Shown here one piece after another: positions 40,292-50,322 of a stretch of DNA of 64,000 nt. Under the pieces are notes generated by a model. That model saw only the letters and a program-made list of their open reading frames with translations, did no database searches and was not told the DNA's origin. Origin of the DNA: Seohaeicola sp024304985 (GTDB taxonomy: Bacteria; Pseudomonadota; Alphaproteobacteria; Rhodobacterales; Rhodobacteraceae). Position numbers and translations under genes: made by a program. The DNA lies in the NCBI RefSeq assembly GCF_028802875.1, contig NZ_JARAMP010000017.1, positions 1 to 64,000 of the forward strand, read 5' to 3'. Position 1 is the first letter of the stretch. Every line of letters starts with the position of its first letter.

Positions 40292-40939
40292 ATGACCCCG
40301 CATCACGCCTCGGACGCCACCTTGACGCTGTGCCGGATGGCCCCGGTGATCCCTGTTCTGGTGATCCGCGACCCCGCCCATGCCGCCCCGCTGGCCCGGG
40401 CACTGGTGGCGGGCGGCCTGCCGGTTCTGGAGGTGACGCTGCGCACGCCCGCAGCCCTTGAGGTGATCACCGAAATGGCCCGAATCCCCGGTGCGATGGT
40501 GGGCGCGGGCACGGTGCTGTCGCCCGCCGATGTCCGCGCCGTGATCGCCGCAGGGGCCGGGTTTGCCGTGTCGCCGGGGGCGACGGACCGGCTGCTGGCA
40601 GCCTGCGAGGAGGGCGGGCTGCCGATCCTGCCCGGTGCCGCCACCGCGACCGAGGCGATGGCGCTGCTGGAACGGGGCTATACCTCGCAGAAGTTCTTTC
40701 CTGCAGAGGTCGCAGGGGGTGCGGCGGCGCTGCGCGCCCTGTCATCGCCCTTGCCGCAGATCACCTTCTGCCCGACCGGCGGGATCGGCCCGGCCAATGC
40801 CGCCGATTACCTGTCGCTGCCGAATGTCGCCTGTGTGGGCGGCAGCTGGGTCGCGCCCTCCGACATGATCGCGGCGGGCGACTGGGAGGGGATCGAAGGG
40901 CTGGCCCGCGCCGCATCCGCCCTACCCCGGTCTGCGTGA
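40292..40939 (+). CDS. eda: KDPG aldolase (2-keto-3-deoxy-6-phosphogluconate aldolase)
   Basis: Eda splits KDPG to pyruvate and glyceraldehyde-3-phosphate. The 215-residue class I aldolase shows the Glu of LEVTLRTPAALEVI, VGAGTVLSP, the SPGATDRLL strand, the Schiff-base Lys in YTSQKFFPAEVAGG and the phosphate loop CPTGGIGPANAADYL. AAAGGACGGACC precedes ATG 40292. With edd it completes the Entner-Doudoroff pathway, the main glycolytic route in this group. Confidence 0.95.
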   Translation: MTPHHASDATLTLCRMAPVIPVLVIRDPAHAAPLARALVAGGLPVLEVTLRTPAALEVITEMARIPGAMVGAGTVLSPADVRAVIAAGAGFAVSPGATDRLLAACEEGGLPILPGAATATEAMALLERGYTSQKFFPAEVAGGAAALRALSSPLPQITFCPTGGIGPANAADYLSLPNVACVGGSWVAPSDMIAAGDWEGIEGLARAASALPRSA

Positions 40940-40981
40940 CGCCGCGACCCGATCGTTCAGATCTTTGCCCGGATGCGCCGG

Positions 40982-41254
40982 TCAGTCGCGCGGACGCGAC
41001 CGCCAGCCGCCGCGCCGCCCGGTGCGGGTCATGGCCTGCAAGCCTTCGCACATCACCTGCGTCATCGGATGATCCGGCGCATCCGTGGCATAGCGGTCCA
41101 CCAGCACCGCCAGCACGGCGCGGCTGTCGGCCCCGTCCGGCAGGCTGAGCGCCCAATCCAGAAAGATCGTGCGGCATTCGCCCGCCGTGATCCCCTCGAT
41201 CCGGTAGGCTTCCGAGATCAGACCCTTGGGGTCTTCGGGCGTGCCCTTTTTCAT
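40982..41254 (-). CDS. Small conserved protein of unknown function after glnE
   Basis: The 90-residue product (MKKGTPEDPKGLISEAYRIE ... ITAGECRTIFLDWALSLPDG ... ARG-rich tail RTGRRGGWRSRPRD) is mostly helical with no signal or membrane segment. It looks like a protein I recall as hypothetical in Rhodobacteraceae. Its ATG overlaps the glnE stop by 4 bp (ATGA), tying its expression to glnE and hinting at a nitrogen-related role, which is inference only. Confidence 0.7.
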   Translation of the reverse strand: MKKGTPEDPKGLISEAYRIEGITAGECRTIFLDWALSLPDGADSRAVLAVLVDRYATDAPDHPMTQVMCEGLQAMTRTGRRGGWRSRPRD

Positions 41255-44052
41255 AGGGCCTCCCCTGACCCGGTGCCAAGGGCGGCATGGATCGCGGCAT
41301 CGGCCCCGGCCGCCACCTCGACCAGCGCGGCCTCAAGACCTTCCAGCGTTTCGAACCCAGTTTCGCGCAGCAGCATCCGGCATCCTCCCTCGCCGATCCC
41401 CGCGGGATCAAGCGGCTTGTCGCTCAACAGCTTGGAGACAAGCTGCAAGTGCCAGAACAGCAGATAGGCCTCGGTCAGCGCTGCGCCAGTGGCGTCATCC
41501 AGCCAGCCGCAGGCGACAGCGGCCCGCAATCCGGCACGCGCCTGCCTGTCGGTGGACCCCGCCATGAGGCTGCCCGCCTGACCGATCAGTTCCACATCCT
41601 GCAGCCGGCCCGGCCCCAGCTTGGCGTCCCACGGACCTTCGGCCGATTTCGCCGCCGCGATCCGGGCGCGCATGGCGGCGACATCCTCGATAATCTTGTC
41701 GCGGGGATGGCCGCGTGCCAGCACGGCTTGCCGGACCGCCTCGACATCCTCGGCCAGCGCGGCCTCGCCCGCCACGGCGCGCGCGCGGGTCAGGGCGAGG
41801 TGTTCCCAGATCCAGGCTTCGTTCATCTGGTAGTCGCGGAAACTGGTCAGGCTGGTCGCCACCGGCCCCTGCGTGCCCGAGGGGCGCAGGCGCATGTCGA
41901 CCTCATAGAGCTTGCCTTCGGCCATGGGTGCCGTCAGCGCCGTGACCATCGCCTGTGTAAGGCGGGCGAAATAGGGCCGGGCCGCGAGCGGGCGGCGGCC
42001 ATCCGAATTTTCGACCCCGTCCGCATCATAGATCACGATCAGGTCCAGATCCGAGGTCGCGTTGAGCCGCCCTGCCCCCAGCGAGCCCATGCCCAGCACC
42101 ATGGCGCCGCGCCCCGGCGGGGTGCCGTGTTTGGCCGCGAATTGCGCCACCACCACGGGCCAGAGCGCGCGCAGGACCGCCTCGGCCAGATCGGCATATT
42201 GGGGGCCTGCGGCCTCGGCGTCGATCAGGCCGCGCAGGTGATGCACACCGATGCGGAAATGCCATTCCTTGGCCCAGCGGCGCGCGGCATCCAGCTTGCG
42301 CTCGTAATCGGCCTCGCCCTCGAGCCGGGCCGACAACTCGTCCCGCAGCGCCTCCATCCCCGGCCATGGCGCGAAGAAGCCGCCGCCGATCACCGCATCG
42401 AACACACCCGAATTGCGCGACAGATGCTGCGCCAGCGCGGGCGAACTGCCCACGATATCCACCAGCAGGTCGATCAGTTGCGGGTTGACGTCGAACAGCG
42501 AGAAAAGCTGCACCCCCGCAGGCAGGCCCGACAGGAAACCGTCGAAGGCCAGAAGCGCCTCGTCAGGTTTGGCGGCGCGGGCGAGGCGGGACAGGATCTC
42601 GGGGCGCAGGCGCTGAAAGATCTCGACCGCGCGGGCCGAACGCAGCGCGGGATAGCTGCGCCAGCGGCTGGTCACTTCAGTATCCAGCGTGTCGGCCACC
42701 TCGGCAGAGACCTGCGGCGAGGGGGTGATGCCGCTGCCGGCGAAGAAGCCTTCGGTCAGGTCATGCACTTCACTGATGCGGGATTTCAGATCGGCTTCGA
42801 GAGCGGTCTGTTCCATGCCCATGAAGGCGGCCAGCCGGGCAAACCCCTCGTCGCTGCGCGGCAGGCTGTGGGTCTGGGCATCGTTGATCATCTGCAGGCG
42901 ATGCTCGACCTCGCGATGGGCGCGGTAATGGCCCGTCAGGGTATGGGCCACGTCATCGGGAATCCAGCCCTTGCGCGCCAGAACGGCCAGACCCTCGACC
43001 GTGCCGCGCACCCGCAAGTCTGGGTCGCGGCCACCGGCGATGATCTGGCGGGTCTGGGTGAAGAACTCGATCTCGCGGATGCCGCCGCGTCCCAGTTTCA
43101 TGTTGTGATCGGTCAGCACCACCGGCCCGCCCAGCCCCTTGTGCGCGCGGATGCGCAGGCGCATGTCATGGGCGTCCTGAATGGCCGCAAAATCCAGATG
43201 CTTGCGCCAGACGAAGGGGCGCAGGGTTTTCAGGAACCGCTCGCCCGCTGCCAGATCACCCGCCGAGGGGCGCGCCTTTATATAGGCGGCGCGTTCCCAT
43301 GTGCGGCCAAGGCTTTCGTAATAGCGTTCTGCCGCTTCCATCGCCATGCAGACCGGGGTGACGGCCGGATCGGGGCGCAGGCGCAGGTCGGTGCGAAAGA
43401 CATAGCCCTGCGCGGTATTGTCGTTCAGCAGCGCCGCCATCTTGCGCGTGGCCCGGATCAGCGAGGCGCGCGCCTCGTGATAATCGTCGGGGGTGAAGCG
43501 CGTCTCGTCGAACAGGCAGATCAGGTCGATATCCGAAGAGTAGTTCAGCTCATAGGCGCCCATCTTGCCCATGGCCAGCGCCACCAGCCCGCCGCCGGTT
43601 TCGGCATCATCCTCGGTGGCCCCCGGCAGTTTGCCGCGTTTGATCTCGGCGCCGATCGCGGCGCGCAGGGCAAGCTGGCAGGCCAGATCGGCAAAACGGG
43701 TGAGCGCGCCTGTCACCTCTTCCAGGGACCACGCGCCCGACAGATCGGCCAGCGCGGTCAGCAGAGCCACGCGGCGCTTGCCCTGACGCAGCGCATCGGC
43801 CAGCGCATCGGGCGCGGTCTGGGACAGATCGTGGTGCAGCGCGGTCAGCGCGCCCTCGGGATCGTCCAGCGCGGGCATGATCCACGCCGCTTCCCGCTCG
43901 ATCAGGGTTTTCAAATAGGGGCTGCATCCCCCCGTCCCTTCGATCAGACGGGCGATATCGCCCTGCGCATCGGGCACGGCGGCGCGGGCCTCGGCCCCCC
44001 GGTCAGGGTCGTATGGATGTGGCAGGCGGGTCAGGCGGTGTGCAATGGACAT
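41251..44052 (-). CDS. glnE: Bifunctional glutamine synthetase adenylyltransferase/deadenylase
   Basis: GlnE adds or removes AMP on glutamine synthetase according to PII and glutamine. The 933-residue protein contains two nucleotidyltransferase domains. The N-terminal (deadenylase) one has ALGKMGAYELNYSSDIDLICLFDE-like sequence (MGKMGAYELNYSSDIDL), and the C-terminal (adenylylase) one has MGSLGAGRLNATSDLDLIVIYD, each with the DxD metal pair. The linker includes the GGIREIEFFTQTRQII block. The length is normal. It diverges from ybaK and is coupled to a small gene downstream. Confidence 0.95.
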   Translation of the reverse strand: MSIAHRLTRLPHPYDPDRGAEARAAVPDAQGDIARLIEGTGGCSPYLKTLIEREAAWIMPALDDPEGALTALHHDLSQTAPDALADALRQGKRRVALLTALADLSGAWSLEEVTGALTRFADLACQLALRAAIGAEIKRGKLPGATEDDAETGGGLVALAMGKMGAYELNYSSDIDLICLFDETRFTPDDYHEARASLIRATRKMAALLNDNTAQGYVFRTDLRLRPDPAVTPVCMAMEAAERYYESLGRTWERAAYIKARPSAGDLAAGERFLKTLRPFVWRKHLDFAAIQDAHDMRLRIRAHKGLGGPVVLTDHNMKLGRGGIREIEFFTQTRQIIAGGRDPDLRVRGTVEGLAVLARKGWIPDDVAHTLTGHYRAHREVEHRLQMINDAQTHSLPRSDEGFARLAAFMGMEQTALEADLKSRISEVHDLTEGFFAGSGITPSPQVSAEVADTLDTEVTSRWRSYPALRSARAVEIFQRLRPEILSRLARAAKPDEALLAFDGFLSGLPAGVQLFSLFDVNPQLIDLLVDIVGSSPALAQHLSRNSGVFDAVIGGGFFAPWPGMEALRDELSARLEGEADYERKLDAARRWAKEWHFRIGVHHLRGLIDAEAAGPQYADLAEAVLRALWPVVVAQFAAKHGTPPGRGAMVLGMGSLGAGRLNATSDLDLIVIYDADGVENSDGRRPLAARPYFARLTQAMVTALTAPMAEGKLYEVDMRLRPSGTQGPVATSLTSFRDYQMNEAWIWEHLALTRARAVAGEAALAEDVEAVRQAVLARGHPRDKIIEDVAAMRARIAAAKSAEGPWDAKLGPGRLQDVELIGQAGSLMAGSTDRQARAGLRAAVACGWLDDATGAALTEAYLLFWHLQLVSKLLSDKPLDPAGIGEGGCRMLLRETGFETLEGLEAALVEVAAGADAAIHAALGTGSGEAL

Positions 44053-44157
44053 GGGCGCAGCTTGATATCAGCGCCGCGACAGGGTCAAGTGGCTGGTCAA
44101 TCGCACAAGGCTTTGCAATTGTGCCGCAAAACGCGACCCCAAGCGGAGGACCCGAGG

Positions 44158-44625
44158 ATGAGCAAGAGCATGGCCCGCGTGCGCCGCGCATTGGAGGCAG
44201 CAGGGCTTCCCGCCGATATCCATGCATTGGGTGAGGCGCGCACCGCCGCTCAGGCCGCCGCCGTGGCGGGCTGCGCCATCGACCAGATCGCCAAGTCCAT
44301 CATCTTTGCCGGGCAGGACAGTGGCCGCGCGGTGCTGTTCCTGACCGCAGGGGGCAATCAGGTCGATACGGCCCGTGCCAGCGCCGTGGCCGGAGAACCG
44401 CTGGGCAAGGCGGATGCCGATCTGATCCGGGCGCAGACCGGATTCGCCATCGGGGGCGTGGCCCCTGTGGGGCATCTGAACCCGATCCACGCCTTTCTGG
44501 ATCCGCGCCTGATGGAATTTGACGTGATCTGGGCCGCCGCAGGCACGCCGCATCATATCTTTCCCATCGCGCCCGCCGATCTGCACCGCTTGACGGGGGC
44601 GCAACTGGCTGATTTCACGGCGTGA
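44158..44625 (+). CDS. ybaK: YbaK-family aminoacyl-tRNA deacylase
   Basis: YbaK/ProX-type proteins hydrolyse mischarged tRNAs such as Cys-tRNA-Pro in trans. The 155-residue product shows EARTAAQAAAVAGCAIDQIAKSIIF (with the conserved Lys), GNQVDTARASAVAGEPLGKADADLI and the GFAIGGVAPVGHLN loop. The start at 44158 is behind GCGGAGGACCCGAGG and gives the family length; the open frame continues far upstream only as antisense to glnE. Confidence 0.88.
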   Translation: MSKSMARVRRALEAAGLPADIHALGEARTAAQAAAVAGCAIDQIAKSIIFAGQDSGRAVLFLTAGGNQVDTARASAVAGEPLGKADADLIRAQTGFAIGGVAPVGHLNPIHAFLDPRLMEFDVIWAAAGTPHHIFPIAPADLHRLTGAQLADFTA

Positions 44626-44633
44626 TTCATTTA

Positions 44634-44652
44634 ATGTAAATTTCTTTTACAT
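44634..44652. promoter_or_regulatory. Inverted repeat ATGTAAA-N5-TTTACAT upstream of the DUF2852 gene
   Basis: Perfect 7-bp arms around TTTCT lie about 80 bp before the DUF2852 start. A third TTTACAT half site is at 44704-44710. The spacing resembles a dimeric repressor or activator site. The regulator is unknown, and a weak terminator for ybaK is an alternative. Confidence 0.45.
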
Positions 44653-44732
44653 AGCCCCTTGCAAGCGGGCCTCGCCATTCCGATCTTGGTGATGTGAAGA
44701 CGATTTACATCAACCCTGCAACGGAGTGTCCG

Positions 44733-45173
44733 ATGAATACGACAATGCCTTATGCCGCCCCTTCTGCGCAGCCGATGGGCTGGCTGTCCCGTGCCGAGGC
44801 CTGGCTTGATCACAAGGGCAAAGGTGCCTGGATCGCCGTCATGGTCCTGGGTTTCATCTTTGTCTGGCCGGTTGGCCTTGCCATTCTGGCCTATATGATC
44901 TGGAGTAAGCGCATGTTCAGCAAATCCTGCCGCAACCGTTCGATGGCCCGTCAGGGGTTCTCGGTGATGCAATCCTCGGGCAATTCGGCCTTTGACAGCT
45001 ACAAGGCCGAAACCCTGCGCCGTCTGGAGGAGGAGCAGCACAGCTTCGAAGCCTTCCTGCAACGTCTGCGCGAGGCCAAGGACAAGGCCGAGTTCGACGA
45101 TTTCATGGCGGACCGCGCCCGCAAGGCCAGCGCCCCCGGCGCGGATGACACAAGCGACCGCGACCAGGCCTGA
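44733..45173 (+). CDS. DUF2852 membrane protein
   Basis: The 146-residue product has a membrane segment (about 33-55, GAWIAVMVLGFIFVWPVGLAILAYMIW) followed by a basic patch. A charged C-terminal helix, FDSYKAETLRRLEEEQHSFEAFLQRLREAKDKAEFDDFMADR, is the DUF2852 signature and probably a coiled coil. CGGAG precedes ATG 44733 at good spacing; a GTG at 44694 is less likely. It is followed by a perfect hairpin and an RDD gene. Function unknown. Confidence 0.8.
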   Translation: MNTTMPYAAPSAQPMGWLSRAEAWLDHKGKGAWIAVMVLGFIFVWPVGLAILAYMIWSKRMFSKSCRNRSMARQGFSVMQSSGNSAFDSYKAETLRRLEEEQHSFEAFLQRLREAKDKAEFDDFMADRARKASAPGADDTSDRDQA

Positions 45174-45189
45174 GCGCCACATGACAGCC

Positions 45190-45218
45190 GGATGCCGCAG
45201 CATGAACCTGCGGCATCC
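45190..45218 (+). promoter_or_regulatory. Strong hairpin between the DUF2852 and RDD genes
   Basis: GGATGCCGCAG / CTGCGGCATCC pair perfectly over 11 bp around a 7-base loop. No T-tract follows. It may be an RNA processing or attenuation point that lowers expression of the downstream RDD gene. Confidence 0.5.
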
Positions 45219-45245
45219 ATGACCCATTCCCAGTACGAGAGACAG

Positions 45246-45695
45246 ATGAGCCCTTTCATATCCCACCTGCCCGACCCGGAGATGCAAGCCGAATTCTATG
45301 CCGATGTGCCGATGAAGCGGCTGGTGGCCTGGCTTGCCGATACCGTGCTGATCGCGCTGATCAGCCTGCTGATCGTGCCCTTCACCGCCTTTACGGGGCT
45401 GTTCTTCTTTCCGCTGCTGATGCTGGCTGTGGGCTTTGCCTATCGGGTGATCACCATCACCAACCGGTCCGCCACTTGGGGGATGCGCCTGATGGCGATC
45501 GAGTTCCGCGCCGCGAATGGCGAAAGGTTCGGTCTGGGACTGGCGGTCGCGCATACGCTGGGTCTGTCGATCTCGTTCGCGATGCCGCTGTTGCAGGTGG
45601 TGTCGATCATTCTGATGCTGACCACGGCGCGCAAACAGGGCCTGACCGATCATCTGCTGGGCACGGTCGCGCTGAACCGGGCTGCGGCCTTCTGA
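45246..45695 (+). CDS. RDD-family membrane protein
   Basis: The 149-residue protein has the RDD fold: VPMKRLVAWLADTVLIALISLLIV (Arg and Asp in the first helix), a second helix FFFPLLMLAVGFAYRVITI, SATWGMRLMAIEFRAANGE after it, and a third helix, ending TDHLLGTVAL. RDD proteins are thought to be transporters or ion exchangers; the substrate is unknown. Start ATG 45246 is preferred because GAGAGACAG precedes it; ATG 45219 falls right behind the hairpin with no ribosome site. Confidence 0.82.
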   Translation: MSPFISHLPDPEMQAEFYADVPMKRLVAWLADTVLIALISLLIVPFTAFTGLFFFPLLMLAVGFAYRVITITNRSATWGMRLMAIEFRAANGERFGLGLAVAHTLGLSISFAMPLLQVVSIILMLTTARKQGLTDHLLGTVALNRAAAF

Positions 45696-45839
45696 TCCGC
45701 GGCCACGCCCTGATCCCGGGGGCTGTTCATGGCGCGCCTGGCCCTGCATCGCGCGCCACATTAACGCGGTATTTATTCAACTCTTGGCGGATGGAGACTT
45801 CGTTGCTATCGTCCGCTCAGAACCGCCTCAAGGGACATC

Positions 45840-46661
45840 ATGCGCCACACCCTGCCCATTGCGCCGCAATTCTATGTGACGGCCCCGCAGCCATGCCCCT
45901 ATCTTGACGGGCGCATGGAGCGCAAGCTGTTCACGGCCTTGCAGGGAGAGGGCGCGGAACGGCTGAATGACAGCCTGTCCAAGCAGGGATTCCGCCGCTC
46001 GCAGAACGTGCTGTATCGCCCGTCCTGTTCGGATTGCGCGGCCTGCCTTTCGGCGCGGATCCGCGTGGCGGATTTCACCCCGTCGCGCAGCCAGAAGCGC
46101 ACGATCCGCCGCAATGCAAGGCTGGACCGCCGCGCGACCAGCCCCTGGGCGACCGAGGACCAGTATGACCTGTTCCGCCGCTATCTGGACAGCCGCCACG
46201 CCGATGGCGGCATGGCCGATATGGATGTGTTCGAATTCGCCGCGATGATCGAGGAGACGCCGATCCGCACCCGCGTGATCGAATATCATGACACGCAAAG
46301 CCGCGACCTGACCGCCGTCTGCCTGACCGACGTTCTGGATGACGGGGTCAGCATGGTCTATTCCTTCTATCAGCCGGACCGCCCCGGCGACAGTCTGGGC
46401 ACCTATATCATCCTTGATCATATCCGCATCGCGCAAGAGGCCGGTCTGCCTTACGTCTATCTGGGTTATTGGGTGCCGGGCTCGCCCAAGATGGGCTACA
46501 AGGCCAAGTTTTCTGGGCTGGAACTTTATGTCGGCGGCAAGTGGCAGAAGATGCGCGATCCGGCCGATTACACCGCCGAGATGCACCCGCTGTCCACCGA
46601 TCCGATTGCCGAACAGGTGGCCAATATCTCGCTGCCCGGATCGGTGCCCGCGCGGTCCTGA
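45840..46661 (+). CDS. bpt: Leucyl/arginyl-tRNA--protein transferase Bpt (N-end rule)
   Basis: Bpt attaches Leu from Leu-tRNA to proteins with N-terminal Asp or Glu, marking them for ClpS-ClpAP degradation. The 273-residue ATE-fold protein has CPYLDGRMERKLFTAL, LYRPSCSDCAACLSARIRV (clustered cysteines as in eukaryotic ATE1), QKRTIRRN, and SLGTYIILDHIRIAQEAGLPYVYLGYWVPGSPKMGYKAKF. AAGGGACATC precedes the ATG. It stands upstream of the ilv leader region. Confidence 0.92.
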   Translation: MRHTLPIAPQFYVTAPQPCPYLDGRMERKLFTALQGEGAERLNDSLSKQGFRRSQNVLYRPSCSDCAACLSARIRVADFTPSRSQKRTIRRNARLDRRATSPWATEDQYDLFRRYLDSRHADGGMADMDVFEFAAMIEETPIRTRVIEYHDTQSRDLTAVCLTDVLDDGVSMVYSFYQPDRPGDSLGTYIILDHIRIAQEAGLPYVYLGYWVPGSPKMGYKAKFSGLELYVGGKWQKMRDPADYTAEMHPLSTDPIAEQVANISLPGSVPARS

Positions 46662-46859
46662 CGGCCCGGCCCTTGTGCGGGCCCGCCCCTCTTTCCTGAC
46701 CCAAAGTCAACCGCCCTGCCCGGTCGCATCCGCCCCGGATGTCCGTCTTTGGCCGGATTTCGCCGGTCATAATTGCTTTCCTGACGTTTCAAGCCCCCGA
46801 AACGTAATAAAGATACAAAAATAATCGCGCCCGCGACATTAAATTCACCGAAATGGCGG

Positions 46860-46888
46860 TTGACGCTGCCGTGCAGCACTCATAATGT
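46860..46888 (+). promoter_or_regulatory. ilvIH promoter
   Basis: TTGACG (46860-46865) and TAATGT (46883-46888) with a 17-bp spacer form a near-consensus sigma-70-type promoter about 30 bp before the leader-peptide start. The roughly 200 bp between the bpt stop and this promoter hold no gene. Confidence 0.7.
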
Positions 46889-46918
46889 CCTGCCACGCAA
46901 GAAGGAGCCCACCCGGCT

Positions 46919-46966
46919 ATGACACGTCTCGTGATCATCGTAAGGACATGGCGCATGGGCCGGTAA
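46919..46966 (+). CDS. ilv leader peptide (attenuator control peptide)
   Basis: The 15-residue frame MTRLVIIVRTWRMGR follows AAGAAGGAG. Residues 4-8 are Leu-Val-Ile-Ile-Val, the three end products of the branched-chain pathway, so ribosome stalling at these codons would report scarcity of charged tRNA-Leu, -Val or -Ile. The end of the frame overlaps the 5' arm of the antiterminator. Such leader peptides are too short for standard gene callers. Nothing suggests another role for the product. Confidence 0.85.
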   Translation: MTRLVIIVRTWRMGR

Positions 46967-46994
46967 CGGACACCCAAAAGGTACCCCATGCGCC
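46950..46994 (+). promoter_or_regulatory. Antiterminator/alternative pairing of the ilvIH attenuator
   Basis: GGCGCATGGG (46950-46959, inside the leader peptide end) is exactly complementary to CCCATGCGCC (46985-46994). The latter's last three bases (GCC, 46992-46994) are the start of the terminator's 5' arm, so the two structures exclude each other. A ribosome finishing the leader peptide covers the first arm and lets the terminator form. A ribosome stalled at codons 4-8 leaves the arm free and prevents termination. Confidence 0.75.
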
Positions 46995-47018
46995 CCCGAC
47001 AAAATCGGGGGCTTTTTT
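46992..47018 (+). terminator. Rho-independent terminator of the ilvIH attenuator
   Basis: GCCCCCGA / TCGGGGGC (8 bp) around CAAAA is followed by six T residues (47013-47018), 36 bp before the ilvI start. A textbook terminator this close before a gene is best read as an attenuator. Confidence 0.9.
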
Positions 47019-47054
47019 ATGCGAATGGATGACGTCGACAACGGAGCAAAGCAC

Positions 47055-48809
<1,755 letters not shown>

Positions 48810-48864
48810 CCCTGCCCCGCAGGACCGACCCCACCGACCCGGACATCATCAAAGGACCAAGACC

Positions 48865-49428
48865 ATGTCTGCACTACAGATCAAGAAGGGCGCGACCAGC
48901 CATTCGGCCTATAACCTGCGGTCAACATTCTCGGATGTCGAGGAGCGTCACACGCTGGCGGTGATCGTCGATAACGAGGCGGGCGTTCTGGCCCGCGTGA
49001 TCGGCCTGTTCTCGGGGCGCGGTTACAATATCGAAAGCCTGACCGTGGCCGAGATCGACCATACCGGGCATCTGAGCCGGATCACCATCGTGACCACCGG
49101 CACGCCGCAGGTGATCGAGCAGATCAAGGCGCAGCTGGGCCGCATCGTGCCCGTGCATGAGGTGCATGACCTGACGGTCGAGGGCGCGGCGGTCGAGCGT
49201 GAACTGGCGCTGTTCAAGGTGGCGGGCACCGGTGACAAGCGGGTCGAGGCGCTGCGTCTGGCCGATATCTTCCGCGCCAATGTGGTGGACAGCACGCTGA
49301 CCAGTTTCGTGTTCGAGATCACCGGCGCGCCGGAAAAGATCGACGCGTTTGCGGAACTGATGCGCCCCCTTGGATTGCAGGAAGTGGCGCGGACCGGCGT
49401 GGCGGCATTGTCGCGCGGGACTGTCTGA
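48865..49428 (+). CDS. ilvH: Acetolactate synthase small (regulatory) subunit
   Basis: The ACT-domain subunit gives full activity and valine feedback to IlvI. The 187-residue protein shows RHTLAVIVDNEAGVLARVIGLFSGRGYNIESLTVA (effector-binding ACT domain), VPVHEVHDL and the C-terminal domain (VERELALFKV ... VDSTLTSFVFEITGAPEKIDAF). The start follows AAAGGACCAAGACC. A strong terminator lies after the stop. Confidence 0.96.
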   Translation: MSALQIKKGATSHSAYNLRSTFSDVEERHTLAVIVDNEAGVLARVIGLFSGRGYNIESLTVAEIDHTGHLSRITIVTTGTPQVIEQIKAQLGRIVPVHEVHDLTVEGAAVERELALFKVAGTGDKRVEALRLADIFRANVVDSTLTSFVFEITGAPEKIDAFAELMRPLGLQEVARTGVAALSRGTV

Positions 49429-49449
49429 AACTTTATCCTAAACTTCAGG

Positions 49450-49485
49450 AAGGCGCGACAACCTTTTGGTGTCGCGCCTTTTTTT
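49450..49485 (+). terminator. Rho-independent terminator after ilvH
   Basis: The stem AAGGCGCGACA / TGTCGCGCCTT (11 bp) with a 9-base loop is followed by a run of T residues (to 49485), 22 bp past the ilvH stop and abutting the convergent DUF2189 gene. Confidence 0.92.
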
Positions 49486-50258
49486 CATGCCTCGACTGTC
49501 ACCAACCTATAAAGGTGCCATGTGGCATGGCCCAGCAGCGGCAGCACCAGAAACAGGCCCAGAAAGGCCGGAATCAGGGCGGCGAAGGTCAGCATGGCGA
49601 TCAGTGCGGCCCATGCCAGCATCGGCACCGGATTGGCGGTGACGATCTGGAAACTGGTGATCATCGCGGTGACGAAATCCACCTCACGCTCCAGCAGCAG
49701 AGGAAGGGCGATCACCGTGATCATATAGAGCAACAGCGCAAAGATGCCGCCGACCACCGTGCCGACCGCCAGCATCGCAAGGCCGTTGGGTGTCAGGAAC
49801 ACCCCGAAAGAGCTTGATATATTGGTCATCGTGGACAGGCCCATGAACAGGGCAAAGATCATGTGGGCCAGAAAGAACCAGAACAGAAAGACCATGATGA
49901 TGATCGCGCAGATCGAGGGAAGTTGTCGCCGTGATTGGCGCAAGACCACGCTGAGGATTTCCGACATCACCAGCGTGCGTCCCTGCTCCAGCCTGCGGCT
50001 GACATCGTAAAGCCCCACGGCGGCAAAGGGGCCGACCAGCGGAAAACCGACTGCTGCAAAGACCAGCCAATAGGTCTTGCCCGTGACCCATGTAATCCAT
50101 GCCAGCACAAGCCCCAGCGCGACATAGACCGAGGCGAAGAAAAGCCCGTAGAGCGGCGCGCGGCGCATGTCGGCCCAGCCGCGCCGCAACGCCTCGGACA
50201 ACATCGCAAGGCTGACCGATCCGATTTCGGGCAGCCCTTCCTTGGGTGTATCCGGCAT
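49485..50258 (-). CDS. DUF2189 integral membrane protein
   Basis: The 257-residue protein has a soluble start (LAMLSEALRRGWADMRRAPLYGL, the family entry motif) and about six membrane helices: FFASVYVALGLVLAWITWV, LVFAAVGFPLVGPFAAVGLY, ICAIIIMVFLFWFFLAHMIF, LAVGTVVGGIFALLLYMI, MLAWAALIAMLTFAALIPAFLG and a last. It keeps the ATWHLYR end. The Arg-rich VSRRLEQGR segment after helix 2 is typical. The family is sometimes annotated as a cytochrome c oxidase-related protein, but its function is unknown. GAGGGACC precedes ATG 50258. Confidence 0.82.
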   Translation of the reverse strand: MPDTPKEGLPEIGSVSLAMLSEALRRGWADMRRAPLYGLFFASVYVALGLVLAWITWVTGKTYWLVFAAVGFPLVGPFAAVGLYDVSRRLEQGRTLVMSEILSVVLRQSRRQLPSICAIIIMVFLFWFFLAHMIFALFMGLSTMTNISSSFGVFLTPNGLAMLAVGTVVGGIFALLLYMITVIALPLLLEREVDFVTAMITSFQIVTANPVPMLAWAALIAMLTFAALIPAFLGLFLVLPLLGHATWHLYRLVTVEA

Positions 50259-50322
50259 GGTCCCTCCCCGTCACATTCCGGTTCTCGCGGATGAGACGCG
50301 CAAACGCGGGGAAAAGCAAGCC

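Noticed and set aside
41287..44157. More than 950 codons open upstream of ybaK
   Set aside because: The frame is the antisense shadow of glnE; YbaK-like sequence and a ribosome site begin at 44158.
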